A DNA stretch of 64,000 nt, from assembly GCF_040958095.1 (NCBI RefSeq), contig NC_091193.1, positions 19,852,722 to 19,916,721 on the forward strand. The letters are read 5' to 3'. Under the pieces are notes generated by a model. It was given only the letters and a program-made list of their open reading frames with translations. It searched no databases and had not been told where the DNA came from. The position numbers and the translations under genes were made by a program. The stretch comes from Procambarus clarkii. Its lineage: Eukaryota > Arthropoda > Malacostraca > Decapoda > Cambaridae. The stretch's first letter is position 1; every line of letters begins with the position of its first letter. Positions 36,201-51,200 of the stretch are shown piece after piece.

Positions 36201-39200
36201 CATGTGATCCTTCATTAGCTCTTTTGTCATAGTGTTGTAAGCATTCACTCCATTGTGGATCGAGGACTATGCAATGTCTCCCTTCCCCAGATTACACAAG
36301 ACCAGAGCTTGGCATATCTGTCAATGTTCTGAGTGGACTGTATTCTCTGGCTCAGGGTGCACCCAAGGTGCCTCTCAGAAAAGAGCTTTCCACGCTATTC
36401 AAAGAACTAGTATTTTTTATTTTGTAAGAGTTTGAGCACAATTATTTTGTTGTATGGTGGAGGCTTAATTGAAGCTTGTGATATATATACTTAACATTAT
36501 TGATAAGTCACTTTTATTTCTAGTGACAGTTGAGGGTTTCCTCATCATTTTTTAATATAGAACAATGCTCTCTAAAATACTGTTTCAAAACTTATAGCAA
36601 TATTTGCTAAACATCTTAAACAAATGTATTTACTTGTTCATTATCCAACACTGATAGTTTTTAATAGTACAATACTGTATGTAATACAAAATATTTTAAT
36701 GCCAGAGCAAAGGTTTATACTGGCAAGGAAATGGAAACGGCAATTATTGTGCGAGTGACACAATTACATAAGCATTGAAAATAGATGTATAATAATGGAC
36801 ATTTTGCAGTTTTCCCAAAATTACAAAAAGGGTTTAATTCATATTGTGTGTCTATTTTTCATAACACTATTTTTCATAACACTGTACAGTAACCAAAAAA
36901 TTATCATGTGTATATCCTAAGCAGATTATTCAATATTGCAAAAGACTGCTATAGATGTATAATAATGTTGTACTGTATATCTCCATCTCCATCTATTTTA
37001 TGTATGCTTTCCCTTATTTTAGGTAGGTTACTTGGTTACTGGCCATATCTGAAGCTTTAATTGTCAGACACAATAGCAATGATATGAATTGCACATTTCT
37101 GTACAAATCCTGTACATTTCTTCTGTTATTTGTTAGTTTATGTAGTCACTAACATAATGCCATCACTTGCCACGCTGAAGCAGTGAAGATACACTTGCCC
37201 GGAGAATGTAGAAGGAAAGGTTATTTCTTAAGGTTAAAAGTTACATAAAAAATATTCATCCCATTCATCATATCAACACTAAACATCTTCACAGACACGT
37301 TTTATTACACATTAGCAAATAATCCATACCACTACATATGATAGTCCTGGGGCCAGATTTACGAAGCAGTTACGTAAGCACTTACAAATCTTTGGCGGCC
37401 TTGTTTACTATTATTAAACAGTTAATGAGCTCCGAAGCACCAGGAGACTGTTTATAACAATAACACCAGTTGATTGCGAAGTTTTTATGCTTGTAAGCTG
37501 TTAAATAAATGTAACCAAAGCTGTCAAAGATTGAGGAAAAATGTACACGTTCGTGAGTACTTGCGTAACTGCTTTGTGAATCTGGGTCCTGGTTTGTTGG
37601 GAGATATGGGTACACAAAGTACATTAACTAAAGGTGGGGCTCTAGAGCTGAATCTCATGCCCCATAAACACAACTAGGTAAGCTCCTCATAAGTTCATAT
37701 AAATATTATGTCACATTCACTGTTTAAGTAACAGATTCCTAGCCTTGTCCCCCAACAATTTTCTTAAATAGTTTACATTGTCTCCATTTCCTCACACACA
37801 CACATTGCCTGAACATCATCCTTCCTTGCCTTCATGTCCTTTAACCCCCAGAATAGTTCTGGGGGTTAGTGACTAGGAAGTCACTCACATACATCTACTT
37901 ATCCAACCTATGCTTGAAATTTGCTTGTATATCACTTGTTAATCCCCTTTGTTGATTATTTCTTTATTATATTTATATTTCTCCAATTTGAATCTATTGC
38001 TTCATAGTCTGCTTGGCATTTATTAAACCCTATTTGTTCCCAGTTACACATTTGTACATTTCAACAATGCTTACTCTACACCTTCTTTAAAGAATGTAAA
38101 TAGAGTTTTCCAAGTCTCTCTCTCCATAGGGAAGATTATGAATGACTGGATATTTCGCTACGTATTGTTTATCTTATGTCTGGTACATCTGTTTTCTTTC
38201 CCTAATCTTAGAACCCTTTATATATTGAGCTACATCTGATAATTTTCTATTCACGTTGGAAGTTCATTAAGGTACTCCTGTAGACGTTTTTGTCCCCAAT
38301 TGATTTAATTAGTGCTATTGACAAATTGATTGAGTAATCTAAAGCATTTGTTTATGGTGAACAATAAAGATCCTAGAACAAAGCCTTAGAACACTTGCAA
38401 CTGTTGCCAACACTGCCTTCTTCATTTATTCTGACTCTTTCATATGCTCCAGTACTGTATGCTGCTTCTTTCCTGATCTGTTTTTCATGCAGAACAGTTT
38501 AAAAAAGACCTAATAAATTCTAGGTATAGGGTATATTTTATCTTAATGTTTACCATTGTGGGCTGCTTCAGATATATTTAAAAGGAACAAAAGTAAATTT
38601 ATTGAACATTTTTCTTTTGTAAAGCCATGTAGCAATGCTTTTTATAAATACGTATTTTTTCCAAGCGAGTATCATTGCAAGTTGCAATTATTGCTTCATA
38701 TAATTTTTCCCGAGTTTATATTCCACTAATTAGATACTAGTTAGATGCCAGTGATTTCTCTTCAAAAACTGGGATTACACTTGCAACCTTCTACTATTTT
38801 CGAACAGTAACATTCTCTTAATGATTCGTTGAATATGCTTGACAAGGGTTGACTACGCTCTTCCTTATATTTAGTAAGATCCTGGAAAATACGTTATTGG
38901 TGAATGAGGACTTGTTTGCCTTTAGTTTTGTATTTGCTTACTAACTTCTCCAGTAATTACTTGTTTAAATGTATTATTAACTCTTATAAATTTCAGCTCT
39001 AAATAAGCATCTGATTCCAACACTTTGCCATAGGCTCACATTTCATTATTCAGTTCTATAAATTTATTCAACTTCAGGTAAATTGTTAAATTCTACTTTA
39101 GTAAAGATCAAGATAAAACCTTTGAAATTTCATACCTCCAATAGGTCTTCTGTGAAGGGACACATTATAGTTTTCATTAAATTAATTTATTCATTTTCCA

Positions 39201-42200
39201 AATGTGTTGATGTACGTGCATTATCTTGATAGCGTCTTCGTAAATTGGTTGAAATTTTCAAAACTCGTGTGTGGCGGTGCATTGGAAGATTTCAGTTTTG
39301 TTAGGCAATCTAGCTGCAGAGAGGGTAGGGCAATATCCCATCATCTCAATATGGTGCAGTATTCCTTGAGCAATATCTCAAAAACTAAGCATTGCTGCTC
39401 AACTTCATATACACCTTGATGACAGGAGATACTCAAGTAGTCTTGGTTGTGAACAATATCAAGTCATTTTGTGGTACTGTACTGCACAGTATACAAGATA
39501 CTCAATTTATGCATCTTAAAATTTGTAGGCCAAAGAAAATTTCCTAGCAAACAAATGTTTAGTGAAGTTGAACATGGTGTGTCTCGCAAGACTGAACCAG
39601 TCCAACTAAATACACCCACATTTAATTCTCAAAGTGCGGCTATCATCAAAATTACCATCTGTTAGCAAATATATAAAAAAAAAAATTATTTTATTTGTAT
39701 TATGAAAGGTAGATCTGTATTCAAAAGTATGGAAAAAATATATTTCGTAATTTATCTACCCTTATTTTGGACATTGATCAATGTTCCTCCTGGTATTTGT
39801 CAGCATCATGTTGTGATGGGAACCAGGTCCAAAAAATAGAGAAAAAATCATATGGTTTCCCATAGTTAGGGACAGAAAATCTGAGGATTCTTGAAGCCTC
39901 CCCCTAGGCCTAGAATCTCAAGATAAGATAGGCCACTTACTGACCTGTAGGATTCAGCCTATAACAATTGCGTAAAACCTTGGTACCTATTTGCTAAATG
40001 AATAAAGGTATCAGGTGAAAAGAAAATTTGCCCAAATTCTTGTCATATGATAGGAATTTAACCCAGCACCTTTCAGCTATAATAAAACTGTGCTACTAAA
40101 CAAAAACTGTACTACTAAAAATTATAGCGGTCCCCGTGGTGCAGTGGTAAAACACTCGCCCAGTGCTTCGTAAGCGATTTTGCCTGGGTTCGTACCCAAA
40201 TAGGTATGAAGCTCAAACTGGAAAGGGGGTTATATTACATACCCAATCAGAAGATAGATCCCTTCTAGGCTAAATACTGACTTCCAAAAACCGAAAAACT
40301 GGGCATCCCCTTCAGAAATCCACTAAGAGAAGCTGACCTTGGAATCTCACCAAGGAGCTGCCTCCCACAATGGGGGCAGGATAGAAGGTGGAGGGTCAAG
40401 GAAACAGACCTCTGACTCCCATGGCATGGAAAAAGACTTCCCCCCGTGGAAAAAAATGAAGGGGCGAGTTTCTGGGCAGAATCTCATGGACAGTGGTTCC
40501 TAAGATTTCCACATAGGCACCTGTGCTTGAAATTTGGGGAGCCAGTCGGCCGAGCGGACAGCACGCTGGACTTCTGATCCTGTGGTCCTGGGTTCGATCC
40601 CAGGCACCGGCGAGAAACAATGGGCAGAGTTTCTTTTACCCTATGCCCCTGTTACCTAGCAGTAAAATAGGTACTTGGATGTTAGTCAGCTGTCACGGGC
40701 TGCTTCCTGGGGGGTGGAGGCCTGGTCGAGGACCGGGCCGCGGGGACACTAAAGCCCCGAAATCATCTCAAGATGTAGTGACCCAGACAAATTAATACTA
40801 GGACCACTGGCCAAGCTAGAAGGATCAAACATACCCTACCTCATCAACCAGCCGCCTGGCAAGAGAAGACTTCTAACAAGTGAAAAGGACCAGATTTGTA
40901 GGTGAATGTCATAAATTTTTGTGGATACCATTGTAGGCTTCAAGATGTCATCACAAAATTTATATGGAAGATGGGACCTCATGAGCATAGCTATAATCCT
41001 GTAACTACACTTGGGTAATGAAGGCACAAAATGAACTTCTACTTCCCTACTGCTCTAAACACATTGATAAAATAGAAAAGATACATGCCACTAAATGCTA
41101 CCCAGACCTAAAAAATAAGAGCTATAATGCATATTTTACAGGAAAATATGACAAAATTTGAAACGGAAGAAAATAGAGAGATGTGATTACAGTATAGTAT
41201 TGTGTTAAAGATTATAAGGGGTCTTGATGAAGCAGTAGTCATTATTTAACCCATTAAGTATGAAAACAGGTGCCAAAAATGCATCCAGATATTCTTTTCA
41301 TACAGTGTCATGCATGTAATAAATCAAATGGAAGAATGCTGTGATGCCAGCATATTTGATAGCATCAAAACTGTATATGATAAGAGACTATAAGGACAAC
41401 AAAATACTACAGGCTTGGCTCTCATCCCATAATTATACAGTACTTCGGTAATTACAAACACACAGTACAGTAGACCCAGTATATCAACTTTGAATCCACA
41501 CTTTTAGTGAATACTATGCATAACATCTGTGGTTTGTGCCATATATAAGAAATGATGTGGAACTCCCATTAATGTGTATCCTTCATTCTTAATACAGTAT
41601 ATTAATTACTGGTGTTGGCCTTCTAAAACCTTCATTTCTTTTCTCATTTTGTTATTTATTGTCTTGTTTAATTATTTTAAATTCTTAATGCAGGTTTTGG
41701 AAGAAACTTCTTTGAACCAAGGTATAGTATGATTCACTTAAGCGAAGAATGTTGTAAAGCGCTGCTTAGTTTTTGCTACTGCAACCGTAGAAGTTATTAC
41801 TTATCCTTAACTGGGTTTAGATGCCTTTCTTGCCCTTGCTCTTAATATGCTTTATCTTAATGCTTATCAAAGAAACAAGGGAGAAGCATTAGCTGTAGCT
41901 CTAACATCTGTATAGAAGCAACGTTGCTCAAAGAATTATTTAACAAAATGCATTGCTCATGATCGCAGAATTAATCATTTTAATTATTCATTTATTTTAT
42001 TATAGGCTATTTTCCATCTATTTCATTTCACCATAATTGCAGTATGGCTAATTGTGGTGACAGTGGCGACATAGTGGTGGCACTTCTGGCAACAGTTGGG
42101 TGGCACCTGTGGCGACACAGTTGGGTGGCACCTGTGGCGACACAGTTGGGTGGCACCTGTGGCGACACAGTTGGGTGGCACCTGTGGCGACACAGTTGGG

Positions 42201-45200
42201 TGGCACCTGTGGCGACACAGTTGGGTGGCACCTGTGGCGACACAGTTGGCAGGCACCTGTGGCGACATGACATGGTATTCTACATAACAAACTTGTACCA
42301 CCCTTAGTGATGAGGGAAATAAGAAGAGCATTAGTCAGAGTTTGAGAGGCAGTGGCTGAAGACAGAGGGAAAGCATTATGTTAGGCTGACACATTAGTGG
42401 TTCCAAGTTGAAATCTTTCTATTAGTATAGCAATAGATGCTAATTCTGATTACATTAATCCAATTTCTGTATAATAACCGATTCCCATTAACATATGCAA
42501 ATACAATTTGTTCACAAACATCCCGGCAAATGGTGGAAATTTACTGTATGTCGATCAGTGTTTGATAATAATAATTGGTTGACATGCTAAAGCCTTATTC
42601 CTGCTCTTGCTCTATATGTAGGCAACTTTTGTCCCTGATGACAACCTAGTTCATATATTGATTCCTGTATTTAAGTCAGTTCAGTGAAGCTTAAGTAATT
42701 ACAAACTTTTTGGGAATGTTCATTAATAAGATTTTGAGAAAATGGTAGATCATGTATGTACAGTACGTACTGTATTCTGTATTATAGATCGCCAATAAAA
42801 AATTTATCACATTACAGTACATATAAAAAAACTGGAATAAGTTGCATATGAATTTTGTATGTTTTAATTTATTTGATGACTTTGAATATATATTAGCATA
42901 TATATTCAGTAATTAATGTTTAGAGGTATCTTGAAGGGTAAAAATGGGTGTCTCTTGTGAGTAAACAAGCAGGGCAAGTATGGTATTCTTAAAGATCAGA
43001 ATGAAAATATAGATAAGAAAAGTATATTCCATGCAATTGAAGAACCACTACATACAAATGTCTTTAGTGGGATTTTCTTGTGTTCCTTGTTCTTATAGAT
43101 GCTTAGAAATTGCCAAACCTAAACAATTAAACAATAATTAGATGTTATAGAAAATAGAAGTCCAGATATTATTACTTACCTGCTTTTCTAATGCTGAAAA
43201 TGCTTACATATTTGACATTCTGACTTTCATAGCTTTGACAGATTTTGGAATGGTATATTTGTCTTCCAGTGTCCAATACACCACATAATATAAGAGAACA
43301 AACTTTGATACCATTTAGTTTTAATAATTATTATTATTAAAACTTAATGGTGCCAAAGTTTGTTCTCATTTATGTGATACAAGTCAAGTGATATATATAT
43401 ACAATACTGGTTTATAAGCTATGGAAAATTGACTGCTCATAATAGTGCCTTGATATGACTAACCTCCTACTCATGACATCACAATGTAGAATTATTATAC
43501 TTTTTATTGTGGTTTTTGCGTGTGGGGATTTAATTTTGTTTATTTCTGTAGGGTAAGGTGAAAAATAATTATCTGATATTCAAATGAAAAAAAATTGAGA
43601 ATGTTAAGTGCTTTAATGTTCAAAACATCAGAAACTTATTGTGAAATGTATGTATGTACTCGCCTAGTTTTTGCTTGCAGGGGTTGAGCTCTGGCTCTTT
43701 GGTCCTGCCTCTCAACTTTCAATCAACTGATGTACAGGTTCCCAAACCTATTAGGCTCTTATTACATCTACACTTGAAACTGTGTATGGAGTCCGTATCC
43801 ACACCACTTCCTAATGCATTCCATTGTCAACTACTCTTGACACTAAAAAATTCTTTCTAATGTCTATGGCTCATTTGGGCACACAATTTCCACCTGTCCC
43901 CTAGTGCATGTGCCCCTTGTTTTAAATAGTCTGTCTTTATCTACTCTATCAATTCCTTTGAGAATCGTGTATGTGGTGATTATGTCCCCCCTAACTCTTC
44001 TGTCTTCTAGCTGCGTGAGGTTTAATTCCCGTAGTCTCTCCTTGTAGCTCATACCCCTCGGTTCGGGCACTAGTCTGGTGGCAAACCTTTGAATCTTTTC
44101 CAGTTTAGTCTTATGCGTGACTAGATATGAACTCCATGCTGGAGCTGCATACTCCAGGATTGGTCTGACATATGTGGTATACAAAGTTCTGAATGATTCC
44201 TTACACAATTTTCTAAAGGCCATTTTTATGTTGGCCAACCTGGCATATATCGCTGATGTTATCTTCTTGATATGGGCTTCAGGGGACAGGTCTGGCGTGA
44301 TATCATCTCCCAGGTGTGTCTCTCCGATTCTTGAAGAACTTCATCTCTCAAATGATACCTTGTATCTGGCTGCCTGCTCCCCACACCTTTCTCCATTACA
44401 TTACATTTGCTTGGGTTAAACTCTAACAACCATTTCTTGTACCTTCCTATGTATGTATGTAGACAGATTAGGAGAATGGGGAAGTGACCTGTACTTGAAA
44501 CATGACACTACTCCAGCATAACAATTGAGATGCTGCTAAAATAAAATATAAAATCTACTGTAGGATATAAAAACACAATTATAATTAATCTGTATGGTAA
44601 TATTTGATGTCAGACTTCACATGATAGAACATATGATGAAATGCTAAAAAAATGGCCATCAGCATGGGTTCACAGTCGTCAGGCAAGTGTTGCTTAACAT
44701 CTGAGCGGGACTAAATTTGAAATATATGAGACTAAAAATGGGTAAAATGGAGAAACTGAAGAGGCATGTGGTAAGTAGTACTGTATTTAAAAAATCACAA
44801 GTCATGTAATATATAAATGCAAAAGAAATAATTTCTTGCATTCAACACTTGATTGTTTCAATATACAATTTAATTTTTGGATATTGGATACCAGACACCT
44901 CTTCAATGTCTTCTCTTCATTTTATCCATCTTTAGTCCCTTTTGTTTCTAAATTCAATTCTACTCTAATGGTGAGTAACAATCACCTGGTGAATGCACAT
45001 CCATACTGATTCATTTAAGTCTTTCACAAAGGAAATGAAAATACTAAGAAAATGCATTTAGTAAAAATGCATCCATGACATATTAAAGAATGTTGTAATG
45101 AATTTGCAAAGAAAAATCTTTGTACTGTACTTTCACTTTAATCAATCATGTACCCTACAACAAGAAATAAGTTGGTTGAACTTGTACATTCTTTTCAAAG

Positions 45201-48200
45201 GTCATATTTATAAAAATTTGGATTTGTTTCATCCATCCCCAGATTTCACATTACCCTACAAAGATTTCTTCTGAGCTATACCACATGGTTTCATTCTTAT
45301 GCACTGTCCTGCTCTTCCCAAGGACAAGATCATACAACAGTAGTAGTTAATCTTTGATATTATATGCAAGGATCTTTAAAGATGGTTGCTGTTCATAGCC
45401 CTGCTGTCATAGTTGAGAGGACACATGAGAAAAAAATCTGTCCAATCCTAAACTGAATGTTCATGTACAAAAAAAATCCAACCACGTATTGCTCTGTTAA
45501 TTCTTATTTGGTCTGCCTGGCTGCTACCAGATGGCAGCACCTACATTGTCAACAACATAGCATGGAGCTGCCCATCTAAGTGTAGACCTCATATTCATTT
45601 ACAGTAATTAACTTGCATCTATGTACAGTAAACTTAATGAAGTGAACACCACTGTGTTTGTAGTTAGTCATTTGCGTGTTTTTTATCAACCGATGTTAAT
45701 TATTTTCTCTGCTGGTCTAGGTCATATCTCAACTTTGGCCATTTTCCTCTTGGGTGTGTTCCCCGCACAATTCCTTAAGACTTGGTCTCCGTCTGGAGTA
45801 TTATTACTGGGTGTGCAAGCTTAAGGATATTTGATTCCAAGTCAGTGTGTAAATACTCATTTTGTTATTCTCTCGAGAGGTTTGTTTTTCTTTTGTTCAT
45901 TGGCTGTCGCTCATTCTTGTCTGTTGTAGACCAAATTTGATTATGGCAGGGCAAGAACACAAGCCTTGCTTCCAGGTCACTTGGCTGCAGTTAAGAACAG
46001 AAGTCAAGGGACCTGTGTTAAATTTTCATCTACTTTTCTGCTCTCCAGTGTTATTAACCTTGGTGATTAAACATTGGGTTCAGCACATTTCTTCTTGATA
46101 GTTTTTCAGAGTTCTGTAATAAGGTTTTTTTGTATCCTGGTCTCTCCCATAACTCCCCTGAGTTTGTGGTACAGTGGAACCTCGGGTAATGAACGTCCTT
46201 CTTTACAAATTTTTCAGGTTACAAGCTCAATTTCTTCGTAAAATTTGAATCGGTTTACGGGCTTTGCCTTGCCTTGCAAGTTTGTTGATACACTTATGGG
46301 TCAACCATTATCAGGCTTGTTAGACTTTCTCGACAAAGTGAGGGGAGCATATAGGAATAAAAAATATACACTACTTCGGAACCACCAGAAAGTCAAAGAT
46401 GTAACTAGGCAAGCTACTGCTCAATGGGACAAGAATGACATTTTGAATACAAAGTTAAAGTTTGCTGGCAACAGGTAAACAACCATTCTGTCAACTTGTC
46501 AAGCTGCCACAAGATGCCACTACTTGGACTATTTCTCTGCTGTTCAACTAAGTGGTTCTGGCATTCCACTTCAGTTAAGTAGTTCTTTGGACACTGGTCT
46601 GAGGCATGGGACTTACTCGTTAAATTATAACAATTCAAGATTGTATTAATGTCAACGACCTTACATTTCCCTCACTTTCTAGTTTGCTCTGGCTTTTGTT
46701 AAAGGTATTTTTTCCCTAGTGGCCTCTAGCTGTTCCCATTCCTCATCAAAGTACAGCAATCTTCTCTGAGGCATTTGGGTTTATCCATTTCGGGTCAAGT
46801 TTTTTCGGGCCACATTTGTGTAATGCTTAAGATTTGCTAGTCAGTGTGAGGCTAGTTGATAGGGAATTAGTAGTTAGCAATATATTTGTGTTTATTGCAC
46901 TTTGCTCTGACACTTGCAGATTTTAGGTGCAATTGAGTCACCTGAAGTGTTACTTGCCTTTCCTTGGCTCCAAACACCCTCATCTGTGCAACATGGCTCA
47001 AAGTCAGTAACCAACAACACTTCTCTTACACCTGGGCTTATTGTTTGGTTGGCCCAGACAGCCAGTTCTCATACTTTCAGGAAGTTGGTTAACTCACCCA
47101 CTTCAGGACGGGAATTTACTGCTTGCAGCTACGTGGAATACTTCTCCAGATTTTTCGACAGAGCCATTTCTGTTGCCCCTATCCCTCCAACTTTGGGTTC
47201 TGAACTGCAGTGGTTTGCCATCAGTGGGCCTCTGTAATGATCTGCCAGCTGCTTCCCTATGTTTTGCCACTCCTCACTGGATTCCGTGTTCCTGATCCCA
47301 TGTGTTGTGGTGCCCGTGTTAAAGTGCATTTATCTCGGTTGCTTTGCAAAGCTGAAATTTGTCATCCACAGATTATTCCCTGCCCATAATTAACATATTT
47401 ACAACCTTCAAAGCATTCTTCTCTACAATATACTGTGCTGACATTCAGTCCTGAGGGTATTTGAAGACAAAAAAATGTGTGTGCATTCCATTACCTCCAA
47501 TGGACTCCACACAGACACTCTGCATTGTCTGTGTGGTGCTCAACATTGTCTTTTTGATGATAATCACTCCCAGTGGAGGTTTGTGTGAATGGATATCTCC
47601 ATCTACAGAGATATCAAGCAAGTGCTTCATACAGGTAAGTGCTATTTGTTCTTCAGTACTGTTTGTCTTCTTCTTCCCGTGGCTATTTTTGCCTAAGGAA
47701 GCAATTGAGTGGCACTGTACATATAAAAATAAGGCTTTTGAGTGTAAACAAAAAATTTTGAGGTCACTCAGATGCTCCAATTTTATCCTGGCTTCTCCCG
47801 AGACTTCCTTAAATGAACGTGCAGATGCTGCCGCTAAGGCAGAAATCCGCACTTGTCCCTTTTCTCGCACAGGTGTTCCTTATTTCGACTTCTACCCAGT
47901 ATTCATTTCTCAATCAATGCCCGTTGGCAGGATCGTTGGTCTTCTGTTACCGGTAACAAACTGCGTGCTCTTAAGGGTAGCATGTCCTCATGCCTTCCTC
48001 CTACCATCATAAACGGTGGTGGAAAAAAAAGACTATGGTGAAGTTACATATTGGCCATACACGTTTAACTCGCGGGCAATTAATGGAGCACCGTCCTGCT
48101 CCTTATTGTCCCTTGTATGGTCATGCATATCCTAGTTGAATGTTCTGATTTTTAGGATGTGTGTGTGTGTCTTGCTTCCAGACTGCCCCTTGTGGTCACC

Positions 48201-51200
48201 TGTCCCTCGATAGACTCCTTGATGAATTAGATACGTTTGACTAATGCACTTTTGTTTTCCTATTAGCATCCTTAGTGAGTAAGTAAGTAATTATCAAAAG
48301 AAGGCACCAAACCGGGAAGGCTATGTAGCACCATCAAATACGCAAAATAATCAGAGGGCGCTAAATATCACCAAGGATGCCAATACGAGAACAAAAACGC
48401 ATAAGGCGAACGATATCAAAAGTATCCGAGTCACCAAGAATGCTATCGAGGGACAGGTGACCGCGAGGGGCGGTCGGAAAGCAAGACACACGCTCGTCCT
48501 GGAAGTCAGGACATTCAAGAAGGACATGCACGACCGTAAGAGGGACAATGCAACTAGGACAATAAGGAGCAGGGCGGCGCTCCATCAAGTGACCATGGGT
48601 TAAGCGAGTATGGCCAAAACGCAACCTCGCCAGAGCTGTTTCCCACCGCCGGTTACGGTGGAAGGAGGACGGCCACGAGGAAACACAACATTTAAGAGTA
48701 CGTAGCTTGTTACCAGTAACAGACAACCAAGAAGCCTGCCAACGGGTAAGGACTGAGGAATGGATAACCGGGTAAAAGTCGGAATACGGAATGCCTTTAC
48801 GAGAGATGGGACAAGAGCGGACAGCTTCCTTAGCGGCAGCATCCGCACGCTCATTTAAAGACACGCCAATATGGCTGGGAACCCAACAAAACTCAACCGA
48901 CTTAAATTTACTGTGAACGAGAAACAGCCAATGCTGGATCTCGACAACTACCGGATGAACTGGATTAAAGCACCCGAGAGCCATGAGGGCACTACGAGAG
49001 TCAACAACAACCACAAAGGAAGACTGACAACGAGAAAGCAGGAGACGAAGAGCATAGAGAATAGCATAAAGTTCTGCTGTAAAGATGCTAGTCTCCGGAG
49101 GCAAGCGACACATATAAGTGCGATCAGGAAAAACAACAGAGTAGCCAACACCGTCCGCTGACTTAGACCCATCGGTGAAGACAGAAACGGAGCGGGAGTG
49201 AGAAGAAAAGTGCTCGAGGAAAAGGCGTTTTAGAACTGTAGGAGGGGTAAAAGCTTTAGTGATACGAGTCAAGGATGTACAAAACCGCGGAAGAGGGACC
49301 CTCCACGGGGGCAAAGAAGGAACAACACGAGGAGAAACATCAGAAATACGAATGGAAAGAGAATCCTGGAGGCGAGATAACCGGACAGAAAGAGGGAGGT
49401 GGTGAAGAGGAACAGGAACCGCAGGAGGGGTAAAAGTTAAAGCACGACAGAGGCGAGAGGAAGGATGTTGCAAGGACCGCGCAAGATAGCGAAGACAGTA
49501 GCGATCACGGCGGTCCTGGAGAGACAGGAAGCCAGTGTCAACATACAAGCTAAGGACGGGAGTCGAACGAAAGGCACCAGAACTGAGGCGCAACCCAGTA
49601 TGGTGCAAAGCATCAAGACGGCGAAGAGTAGAAGGAGAAGCAGACGAGTAAGCAGGGCAACCATAATCGAGCTTAGACAGGACGAGAGAGGAATGTAAAG
49701 CAAGGAGAGTGCGCCTATCTGCCCCCCAAGAAGTATGGGACAAGACCCGAAGGAGGGTAAGGGACTTAGAGCACTCAACACGGAGGTAAGAGATATGGGG
49801 AGACCAAGACAAACGAGTGTCAAGGAATAACCCCAAAAGCTTCGCGGAATCTTTGTATTCAAGGGGATGACCATAAAGTGACAAAGAGGGACGAAGAACA
49901 ACCCGTTTCCGCGTAAAAGTCATGGCACAAGTCTTAGAAGTAGAGAACTTGAAGCCATGACCTGTGGCCCAAGACGACACGGCATCAATCGCAAGTTGAA
50001 GCCGGCGTTGAAGGAGAGGCGAATCATCACCCTGACAACAAAGGGTAAGATCATCGACATAGAGAGCGGAGAAGACACCAGAAGGAAGAGAGGAAAGAAG
50101 ACCATTGAGGGCAACCAGAAAAAGAGTAGTGCTCAGAACACTACCCTGGGGCACACCTTCGTATTGCTGAAAAGAGGGAGACAGAGCGGTACCAAGGCGC
50201 ACCCGAAAGGAACGACGAGAGAGGAAGCTGCGGAGAAAGAGAGGGAGATGACCACGAAGGCCAAAAGAATGAAGTTGAGATAGGATATGATAACGCCAAG
50301 TGGTGTCGTAAGCCTTTTCTAGGTCAAAAAGGACGGCAACAACGGAGGTCTTCGCAGCAAAAGCAGTACGAATATAGACCTCCAAGTTCACCAGGACATC
50401 TGTCGTGCTGCGGCACTTGCGGAAACCAAATTGAGAAGGGGAGAGGAGGTGATGGTGTTCCAGGAACCACATCAGACGAACGTTAACCATACGTTCAAAG
50501 AGTTTGCAGACACAACTTGTGAGAGCAATAGGGCGAAAGTCCTTAGGGGAAGTGCCCAGAGACCCCGGTTTGCGAACAGGGAGGACAACGGCATCGAGCC
50601 AGTCCTCAGGGACTGACGACGACTCCCAGATCCGATTATACAGACTCAGTAAATACTGAGACGTGCTCGGAGGGAGATGGCGAAGCATCTCATAATGAAT
50701 ACCATCGGAGCCCGCCGCCGTAGAACCGCATAGGGCCAGGGCAGAACGAAGTTCAGAGAGAGAGAAGGGATCATTATAGGGAAGCTGAAGATGAGTGCAG
50801 AAATCTAAAGGACGAGACTCAAGGACAGGTTTACGAAGAAGGAAAGATTGGGGAAGATGAAGACCAGAGCTAACAGAAGAAAAGTGGGAACCCAGTTCGG
50901 AAGCGACCTGCAACGGGTCCGCCACAAGAGTATCATGGAGGTGAAGGACCGGTGAAACATCGGGAACGAACTTACCCGCTATCTTGCGGATACGCTTCCA
51001 GATCTGGGCCAGAGGGGTTTCGGACGTAATTGTCGAGACATAAGATGCCCAACATTCACGTTTAGCCGTACGGATGGCCCTACGGGCCACCGCACTCGCT
51101 TTCCGAAAGAAAAGAAAAGAATCGGTCGTCTGCCTACGGCGGTGCTTCTTCCAGGCTGCACGCTTACAGCGGACAGCCCGAGCACAGTCCGCATTCCACC

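Noticed and set aside
40538-40620. Functional tRNA gene
   Set aside because: A- and B-box-like sequences are present, but no complete cloverleaf or acceptor stem; it continues into a repeated SINE body. Same reasoning for 2230-2315, 22672-22740, 28299-28370 and 40129-40200.
41694-41721. Tenth-exon candidate for WDPCP
   Set aside because: 28 bp is not a multiple of three; including it replaces the family-like C-terminus (…VKVVHFGVV) with an Arg-rich tail. Kept only as a low-interest finding.
42023-42331. Five overlapping open frames with a repeating peptide (WHLWRHSWVAPVATQLGG-like)
   Set aside because: A 25-bp tandem repeat opens all frames on both strands; no single frame has start, context or homology to support a protein.
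46914-47237. 107-codon open frame in the last WDPCP intron
   Set aside because: No domain, no splice support, no repeat relationship that I can see; length alone is not enough.
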